The notes under the pieces: model-generated
What the model saw: only the letters and a program-made list of their open reading frames with translations
What the model was told of the DNA's origin: nothing
The model's database searches: none
Made by a program: the position numbers and the translations under genes
Assembly: GCA_900546925.1 (NCBI GenBank)
Contig: UREV01000005.1
Span: 38,739 to 102,738, forward strand
Length of the DNA: 64,000 nt
Origin: an uncultured Bacteroides sp.
GTDB lineage: Bacteria; Bacteroidota; Bacteroidia; Bacteroidales; UBA932
Reading direction: 5' to 3'
In this document: piece by piece, positions 58,263-64,000 of the stretch
Position numbering within the stretch: the stretch's first letter is position 1
How the letters are laid out: every line of letters starts with the position of its first letter

Positions 58263-59573
58263 ATGGCTAAAAGAATTGGCATAATCGGAGGTGGGCAGCT
58301 CGGTCTTATGATCGCGGAGGAGGCTCACCGCCAAGGTGCTCTCGTTTATGCTCTCGACCCCGCTCAGGATGCCCCTGCTTTCGCGGAATGCGACGGCCAC
58401 ATCGTGGCTGAATACGATGACCTCCAGGCGCTCGAACAACTCGGCGACATGACGGATGTCCTCACTTACGAATTCGAAAATGTTCCGGGAGATATTCTTC
58501 GCCATCTTGAAGGCAAATACTCTATCCCTCAAGGAATTGCGCCGCTGTTCGACTCCCAGGACCGCCTTCGCGAGAAGAACAACGCCAAGCGCCACGGCCT
58601 CCCGGTCCCGGACTATATCCCGCTCCCGGCCTGCTCCTCTGACGAGGATTGTGCCGAGGTTCCTGCTGTTTCGGGTCAATGCGGATGTGACGATGTTTGT
58701 ACGCGTCCGATGACAGACGCCGAGCGTTACGCAGAGCTGAAAGATGCCGTTAAAATAATAGGTGTGCCATGTGTCCTGAAGACCAGAAGATTCGGATATG
58801 ACGGACATGGACAGGCAGTCATAAGAAATGAAGCCGATATCGAAAAAGCTGCGGAGATGCTGAAAGTTCCTTGCATCCTCGAAGCTTTCGTACCGTTCGA
58901 CTACGAATGTAGCGTAATAATGGTACGCGACGGCAAACAGACCATACATTTCCCTGTAGGACGTAATGTCCACAAAGGAGGAATCCTCGATTTGTGCATA
59001 GTCCCTGCCGAAACACTTTACGTGGAAAATGGAAAAGTCCCTACAGAACTCTGTCAGCGCATAATCAGCGCCTGTGAACACTTCATGGAGGGATGTGATT
59101 ATAAAGGAATACTTGCCATAGAACTCTTTATTAAAGGTAATGAGTTTGTATTCAATGAAATGGCACCGAGGCCGCACAACAGCGGACATTATACTATAGA
59201 AGGATGTAACGCATCGCAGTACTCGGAACTCTGCCACTTCCTCCTCGGGGAGACATTGACCCGACCTGAACTGAAAGCACCGGCATTGATGAAAAACATT
59301 CTCGGTCAGGACCTGGAGGCGACCTGGCGGATCGTCGATCATGCGCTCGAAGAGCACAGGCGGAATCCGGAGGCGGCGCCGGTATCGGATATCGCGAAGA
59401 TCGAAAATGCGTATTCCGGTCAGGCGGGCGAGGGTGTTTTCGTCCATATTTACGGCAAAACCGAGTCCCGTCCCAAGAGGAAAATGGCTCACATAACGTT
59501 CGTGCCGATGTCGGAGCAGGAATATAACCATTTCTGGGCCAATCACTTCGTGTACGGAAAGACAAGTAAATGA
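58263..59573 (+). CDS. purK: N5-carboxyaminoimidazole ribonucleotide synthase with cysteine-rich insertion
   Basis: This ATP-grasp enzyme makes N5-CAIR from AIR, bicarbonate and ATP. The 436-residue product has IGIIGGGQLGLMI, TYEFENVP, the ATP-grasp loop KTRRFGYDGHGQ and FNEMAPRPHNSGHYT. It is longer than typical (about 355-380). Residues about 122-155 are an insertion with six cysteines (CSSDEDC and QCGCDDVC), read in a frame where the DNA contains GTCAATGCGGATGTGACG. Fold and activity should be preserved because the insertion precedes the ATP-grasp domain. Confidence 0.93.
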   Translation: MAKRIGIIGGGQLGLMIAEEAHRQGALVYALDPAQDAPAFAECDGHIVAEYDDLQALEQLGDMTDVLTYEFENVPGDILRHLEGKYSIPQGIAPLFDSQDRLREKNNAKRHGLPVPDYIPLPACSSDEDCAEVPAVSGQCGCDDVCTRPMTDAERYAELKDAVKIIGVPCVLKTRRFGYDGHGQAVIRNEADIEKAAEMLKVPCILEAFVPFDYECSVIMVRDGKQTIHFPVGRNVHKGGILDLCIVPAETLYVENGKVPTELCQRIISACEHFMEGCDYKGILAIELFIKGNEFVFNEMAPRPHNSGHYTIEGCNASQYSELCHFLLGETLTRPELKAPALMKNILGQDLEATWRIVDHALEEHRRNPEAAPVSDIAKIENAYSGQAGEGVFVHIYGKTESRPKRKMAHITFVPMSEQEYNHFWANHFVYGKTSK

Positions 59574-59596
59574 TAGCAACACAAACAAATATAAAG

Positions 59597-62500
59597 ATGG
59601 CACACAACTACCGTATCTTTGTTGAAAAATATCCTGAATTTCAGGTGGAGGCATCCAGCCTCAGGTCAGAACTGAATGAAAACCTTCAGCTCGATCTTCA
59701 GTCTCTCAGACTTCTTAATGTCTATGACCTCTTCGGTTTCACGCCGGAACTTCTCGAAAAGAGCCGTTACAGTGTCTTCGGAGAAATCGTAACAGACAAG
59801 GTGTCAGACGAATGTGACCTGACGGGAACCAAATACATCGCCGTGGAGTACCTTCCGGGGCAGTTCGACCAGCGCGCAGCTTCTGCTGTGGACTGCGTTC
59901 ACCTGATCGATCCTAAGGCTGATGTCCGTATCAAGAGTTCGAAGCTTATCATCTTGCCTGCGGATGTCGAGGATGAGACTATCGCCAAGATCAAGCATTA
60001 TTTTATCAATGCTGTGGAGTCACGTGAAAAGGACTTGAGCAAATTGACTGATTCTGAGGCAGCTGCTGTTAAGCCTGTACCTGTACTCGACGGATTTACG
60101 AAGATGACCGAAGCGGATTTGGAGCCATTCTGCCGCAAGATGGGTCTGGCTATGAATGCTGATGACCTTCGTGAGGTCGTGAAATATTTCACAGAGGAAG
60201 GACGTGACCCTAACGAAACTGAACTCCGTATTCTCGATACATACTGGAGCGACCACTGCCGTCATACCACTTTCACTACAGAGTTGGAGGAAATCGGAGT
60301 GGAGGAGTCCTTCATGAAAGAAGATATTGACGGTACACTGAACCTGTATCTCAAGATGAGAAAGGAACTTGGCCGTGAGCATAAGGGGTTGAACCTCATG
60401 GATATGGCTACCATCGGAGGACGTTATCTCCGCAAGGCCGGCCTTCTCGACGACATGGAGGTCAGCGAGGAGAACAACGCCTGCAGCATATATATAGATG
60501 TGGACGTGGACGGCAAACTCGAAAGATGGCTGCTCATGTTCAAGAATGAGACACATAACCATCCTACTGAAATCGAGCCGTTCGGAGGTGCTGCCACTTG
60601 TCTCGGAGGTGCTATCCGTGACCCTCTTTCAGGCCGTTCTTATGTATATCAGGCTATGCGTGTTACCGGTGCCGGCGATATCTGGAAACCAGTGGCCGAG
60701 ACACTTCCGGGAAAACTTCCGCAGCGTGTCATCACCAAGAAAGCTGCGCAGGGATATTCCAGCTACGGAAACCAGATCGGTCTTGCAACTACTCATGTTA
60801 GAGAGATTTACGATGAAGGCTATACTGCCAAGCGTCTTGAGGTAGGTGCAGTGGTAGGTGCAGTGAAAGCTGACCATGTGCGCCGTGAATCTCCAAAACC
60901 TGGAGATGTAGTCCTTCTTCTCGGAGGCCGTACCGGACGTGACGGTATCGGTGGTGCGACCGGTTCATCCAAGGAACATACAGAGGAGTCTCTCGAAACT
61001 TGCGGAAGTGAGGTTCAGAAGGGCAATGCTCCTGAGGAGAGAAAGCTCCAGAGACTTTTCCGCCGTCCTGAAGTGACTGAACTTATCAAAAAATCCAACG
61101 ACTTCGGAGCAGGTGGAGTCAGCGTGGCTATCGGAGAGCTTACAGACGGACTCGACATCTATCTCGACAGAGTCCCTGTAAAATATAACGGATTGAATGC
61201 TACTGAGTTGGCTATCAGTGAGTCTCAGGAAAGAATGTCTGTAGTCGTAGAGGCTAAGGACGAGGCCAAGTTCATGGAATACTGCCACAGCGAGAACGTG
61301 GAAGTTACTCATGTGGCTGATGTTACCGATACAGAACGCATGAGGATGTTCTACGGAGATAAAGTCGTGGCAGATCTTCAGCGCAAATTCATTGACAGTG
61401 CCGGAGCCAAACATTATGCGAAGGCTCAGATCGCTGCTGTGGAGGAGAAGAATCCGTTCACAAGAGAGGTGAAAGGAGAGACATTGAAAGAAAAACTCCT
61501 GAATAACCTCAGCGACGCCAACGTGGTTAGCCAGAAGGGCCTGATCGAGATGTTCGACTCTACCATCGGCCGCTCTACAGTGCTCATGCCTTATGGTGGT
61601 GAACTTCAGCTTACAGAAACACAGGTGTCTGTACAGAAACTTCCTACAGATGGTTACACAGATACTGCCAGCATGATGGCATTCGGATTCAACCCTGTGA
61701 TTTCCAAGTGGAGCCCTTATCACGGAGCTGCATATTCTATGATCGAGGCTTGTGCTAAGGTAGTCGCTGCCGGCGGACGTTATGAGAAAATGAGATTCTC
61801 ATGCCAGGAATACTTCGAGAGAATGACACATGATCCGAAGGTCTGGGGCAAGCCGATGAGCGCCCTTCTCGGTTCGTTGAAGATGCAGATGGCCCTCGGT
61901 CTTCCGTCTATCGGCGGAAAGGATTCCATGAGCGGTACTTTCGAGCATATCAATGTCCCTCCGACATTGATCTCATTCGGTATCACTACTGTCAATGCGA
62001 ATAATGTCATCTCTCCTGAACTCAAGTGGGAAGGTAACAGGCTCTGGCTCGTAAAACATACTCCTCTTAAGAACTATATGCCTGATGTTGAGCAGCTTAA
62101 GAAGAACTGGGCGTTCGTTGAGGAGCAGATTGCAAGCGGCAACGCCGTTTCTGCATGGGCTGTCGGTTTCGGTGGCGTGGCAGAAGGACTTTGCAAGATG
62201 TCATTCGGCAACTCTTTCGGTGTGGATGTAAATGTCCCTGAAAACGAATTGTTCGACTATAACTACGGTTCCATCATTCTCGAGACAGAGGCTGACCTCA
62301 GTTTCGAAAATGCGCAGTTCCTCGGAACAGTGACCTCTGGTGTGGACGGCAACATCAGGGTAAACGGCAAGAATGTTTCTATGGATGCATTGGTTTCCAG
62401 CGCGTTCGACCGTTATGAAAAGGTTTATCCTGCGACCAGCACTCCTGACATGAAGCGTCTGGATCCTAAGGGAACTGAAGGTGTGAAGCCGTTCAAAGCC

Positions 62501-63343
62501 AAGAAAGCAGACCTCAAATACAAGGGTGAAAAGATAGCTGAACCGTTGGCATTCCTTCCGGTATTCCCTGGAACGAACTGCGATTACGATTCTGCCAAGG
62601 CATTCCGCAAAGCCGGAGCCAAGGTGAAGTTCGGTGTATTCCGCAACCTCACGGAGCAGGATGTGAACGACTCCATCGAAGAGATGAAACGTAACATCGA
62701 CGAGTGTCAGATACTGATGCTTTGCGGTGGATTCTCTGCCGGTGACGAACCGGACGGAAGCGGTAAGTTCATCGCCAATGTGCTTAACAATGAGAAGATT
62801 GCAGCAGCCATCGAGGCATTGATCGCACGCGGCGGACTTATCCTCGGAATCTGCAACGGATTCCAGGCCCTCGTGAAATCCGGTCTCCTTCCATACGGAC
62901 ATCTCGGATGCGTGACCAAGGATTCACCGACATTGTTCCGAAACGATATCAACAGACATATCTCTCAGATAGCGTTTACCCGTGTGGCCAGTGTGAACTC
63001 TCCTTGGCTAGCAGGCATGACCATCGGTGACACTTATGGTATCCCAGTCAGCCACGGCGAGGGTAAGTTCGTTGTAAATGAAGAACTTGCGAAAGAGCTC
63101 TTCGATAACGGACAGGTGGCGTTCAGATATGCCGAGCCTATCGATGAGTGTGTGACCATGCACTCTCCATATAATCCTAACGGTTCATATTACGCTATCG
63201 AGGGTATCATCAGCAAGAACGGACAGATACTCGGAAAGATGGGTCACTCAGAGCGTTACGAGAACAACCTGTTCAAGAACATTGCCGCAAACCTGGAGCA
63301 GCCGCTCTTCGATAACGCGGTAAAATATTTCAGGGGAGAATAA
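59597..63343 (+). CDS. purL: Phosphoribosylformylglycinamidine synthase (large single-chain form)
   Basis: This enzyme converts FGAR to FGAM with glutamine. The product of about 1248 residues is the fused form, with a synthetase part and a C-terminal glutamine amidotransferase. Motifs include DTYWSDHCRHTTF, FKNETHNHPTEIEPFGGAATCLGGAIRD, GLPSIGGKDSMSGTF and, in the amidotransferase, LPVFPGTNCDYD and GICNGFQALVKSGLLP (nucleophile Cys). ATG 59597 (MAHNYRIFVEKYPEF) looks like the family start; ATG 59570, overlapping the purK stop by four bases, is in frame. Confidence 0.96.
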   Translation: MAHNYRIFVEKYPEFQVEASSLRSELNENLQLDLQSLRLLNVYDLFGFTPELLEKSRYSVFGEIVTDKVSDECDLTGTKYIAVEYLPGQFDQRAASAVDCVHLIDPKADVRIKSSKLIILPADVEDETIAKIKHYFINAVESREKDLSKLTDSEAAAVKPVPVLDGFTKMTEADLEPFCRKMGLAMNADDLREVVKYFTEEGRDPNETELRILDTYWSDHCRHTTFTTELEEIGVEESFMKEDIDGTLNLYLKMRKELGREHKGLNLMDMATIGGRYLRKAGLLDDMEVSEENNACSIYIDVDVDGKLERWLLMFKNETHNHPTEIEPFGGAATCLGGAIRDPLSGRSYVYQAMRVTGAGDIWKPVAETLPGKLPQRVITKKAAQGYSSYGNQIGLATTHVREIYDEGYTAKRLEVGAVVGAVKADHVRRESPKPGDVVLLLGGRTGRDGIGGATGSSKEHTEESLETCGSEVQKGNAPEERKLQRLFRRPEVTELIKKSNDFGAGGVSVAIGELTDGLDIYLDRVPVKYNGLNATELAISESQERMSVVVEAKDEAKFMEYCHSENVEVTHVADVTDTERMRMFYGDKVVADLQRKFIDSAGAKHYAKAQIAAVEEKNPFTREVKGETLKEKLLNNLSDANVVSQKGLIEMFDSTIGRSTVLMPYGGELQLTETQVSVQKLPTDGYTDTASMMAFGFNPVISKWSPYHGAAYSMIEACAKVVAAGGRYEKMRFSCQEYFERMTHDPKVWGKPMSALLGSLKMQMALGLPSIGGKDSMSGTFEHINVPPTLISFGITTVNANNVISPELKWEGNRLWLVKHTPLKNYMPDVEQLKKNWAFVEEQIASGNAVSAWAVGFGGVAEGLCKMSFGNSFGVDVNVPENELFDYNYGSIILETEADLSFENAQFLGTVTSGVDGNIRVNGKNVSMDALVSSAFDRYEKVYPATSTPDMKRLDPKGTEGVKPFKAKKADLKYKGEKIAEPLAFLPVFPGTNCDYDSAKAFRKAGAKVKFGVFRNLTEQDVNDSIEEMKRNIDECQILMLCGGFSAGDEPDGSGKFIANVLNNEKIAAAIEALIARGGLILGICNGFQALVKSGLLPYGHLGCVTKDSPTLFRNDINRHISQIAFTRVASVNSPWLAGMTIGDTYGIPVSHGEGKFVVNEELAKELFDNGQVAFRYAEPIDECVTMHSPYNPNGSYYAIEGIISKNGQILGKMGHSERYENNLFKNIAANLEQPLFDNAVKYFRGE

Positions 63344-64000
63344 TGTCCATGAAAAAAATAGAAATCATACATGATGGTGTATCCAAGAAGGTGTATGCCA
63401 CAGATGAGCCTGACAAGGTTATCATCCAATATACCGATGCCATCACCGCTTACTATAAAATCAAAAGAGCGCTCATAAAGGACAAGGGCTTGTTTTGCAA
63501 CGCTGTATCCAGTATGGTGTTCACTGTCTTGAAAAATGCCGGTGTTCCGATGCATTTCATTGAAAGACTATCAGATACGGAGCAGCTCTGCCGTAGAGTG
63601 GATTCCATTCAGATGGAAGTCATCGTACGCAACGTCGTAGCCGGCTCCATGGCCAAGCGCCTGGGTATGGATGAGGGGATAGTGCTGAAAGAGTCTATCG
63701 TCGACCTCTGCTACAAGACTGAGGACCTCGGCGACCCGCTGATAAACGATTATCACGCCATCGCGCTCGGGCTCGTCACCAAGGAGGAACTCGCTGTAAT
63801 CTATAGTCTTGCGGAGAAGGTCAATGCCGTCTTGACCCCGCTTTTCCGCGGAATCGGGATAACATTGGTCGACTTCAAGATAGAATTCGGCAGATTGCCG
63901 GACGGACAGATTATCCTTTCAGATGACATTACCCCGGACAGTGCCCGTTTCTGGGATATCGAGACCGGAATGAAACTGGACAAGGACCGTTTCCGTCATG
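63343..64000 (+). CDS. purC: SAICAR synthase, 5' part (cut by the window edge)
   Basis: A frame opens at ATG 63343, sharing its A with the purL stop (TAATG), and continues to the right edge, giving 219 codons. It reads MSMKKIEIIHDGVSKKVYA and later SSMVFTVLKNAGVPMHF, ERLSDTEQLCRRVDSIQMEVIVRN, VVAGSMAKRLG and LSDDITPDSARFWD. These are SAICAR synthetase motifs. ATG 63349 is an alternative start. It completes a purE-purK-purL-purC run. The C-terminus is outside the window. Confidence 0.95.
   Translation, partial: MSMKKIEIIHDGVSKKVYATDEPDKVIIQYTDAITAYYKIKRALIKDKGLFCNAVSSMVFTVLKNAGVPMHFIERLSDTEQLCRRVDSIQMEVIVRNVVAGSMAKRLGMDEGIVLKESIVDLCYKTEDLGDPLINDYHAIALGLVTKEELAVIYSLAEKVNAVLTPLFRGIGITLVDFKIEFGRLPDGQIILSDDITPDSARFWDIETGMKLDKDRFRH

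Noticed and set aside
58236..59654. 472-residue open frame on the minus strand
   Set aside because: It is fully antisense to purK, whose motifs are complete; the antisense product has no recognisable domains.

Overview
The window reads as a chromosomal segment of a Bacteroidota bacterium, most likely Bacteroidales. The evidence is promoters of the TTTG-N19-TAnnTTTG type, NigD-like and DUF4493/PCMD lipoproteins, a two-subunit glycine decarboxylase, an OmpP1/FadL porin, a DUF3127 ssDNA-binding-like protein and a DUF6922/AbiEii pair. Most of it is housekeeping and biosynthesis. No prophage, CRISPR array or intact insertion sequence is visible.

Layout. 1-5.1 kb: the start of an Rpn-type nuclease/transposase cut by the left edge, a NigD-like lipoprotein, an ECF sigma factor overlapping an anti-sigma-like protein with a C-terminal beta-barrel, and a FadL-family porin. 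5.2-12.3 kb (minus): lplA-gcvT-gcvH-gcvPA-gcvPB-lpdA, a complete glycine cleavage operon with its own lipoate ligase. 12.3-17.4 kb (minus): a five-gene heterodisulfide-reductase-like operon (HdrC, HdrB, HdrA, a second HdrC-like protein and a membrane HdrE/HdrD fusion). 17.5-18.3 kb: a GNAT acetyltransferase and tRNA-Ala(TGC). 18.4-27.7 kb: a nine-gene acyl-chain cluster (PlsC-like acyltransferase, ketosynthase, ACP, dehydratase, thioesterase, MMPL exporter, CrtI-like oxidoreductase, ketoreductase, LolA-like protein) resembling part of an aryl-polyene/flexirubin locus, followed by a convergent AraC regulator. 28.7-29.75 kb: about 1 kb of non-coding, repeat-rich DNA. 29.75-30.3 kb: a decayed AbiE-like toxin-antitoxin pair. 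30.3-35 kb: diaminopimelate genes (probable dapE, dapB, dapA, dapD, dapF). 35-43.1 kb: PHP phosphatase, fhs, CYTH protein, DUF308 membrane protein, dnaG and metG. 43.4-49.5 kb: four surface lipoproteins in tandem. 49.6-57.6 kb: serC-serA-DUF1015, pyrB, YigZ, a pRiA4-ORF3-like protein, miaA, DUF3127 and an FKBP lipoprotein. 57.8-64 kb: purE-purK-purL-purC, with purC cut by the right edge.

A one-carbon theme runs through the window. serC/serA make serine, the gcv operon turns glycine into methylene-THF, fhs makes 10-formyl-THF, and the pur genes consume formyl-THF and glycine.

The most unusual signals are these. (1) The short DNA word GTCAATG/CATTGAC is strongly over-represented, about 65 copies counted by eye, in several reading frames of unrelated genes, with longer shared cores. 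(2) A membrane-linked Hdr-like operon sits beside lipoate-handling genes. (3) The acyl-chain/exporter cluster lacks recognisable aryl-starter genes. (4) A non-coding repeat field carries two nearly identical 139-bp repeats and one shorter copy. (5) MetG, PurK and the M20/DapE enzyme carry linker-like insertions, two of them cysteine-rich with a shared CxCxxVC pattern. (6) A DUF1015 protein with a DGHHR motif lies behind serC-serA. All calls come from reading sequence and conceptual translations; no database search was run.
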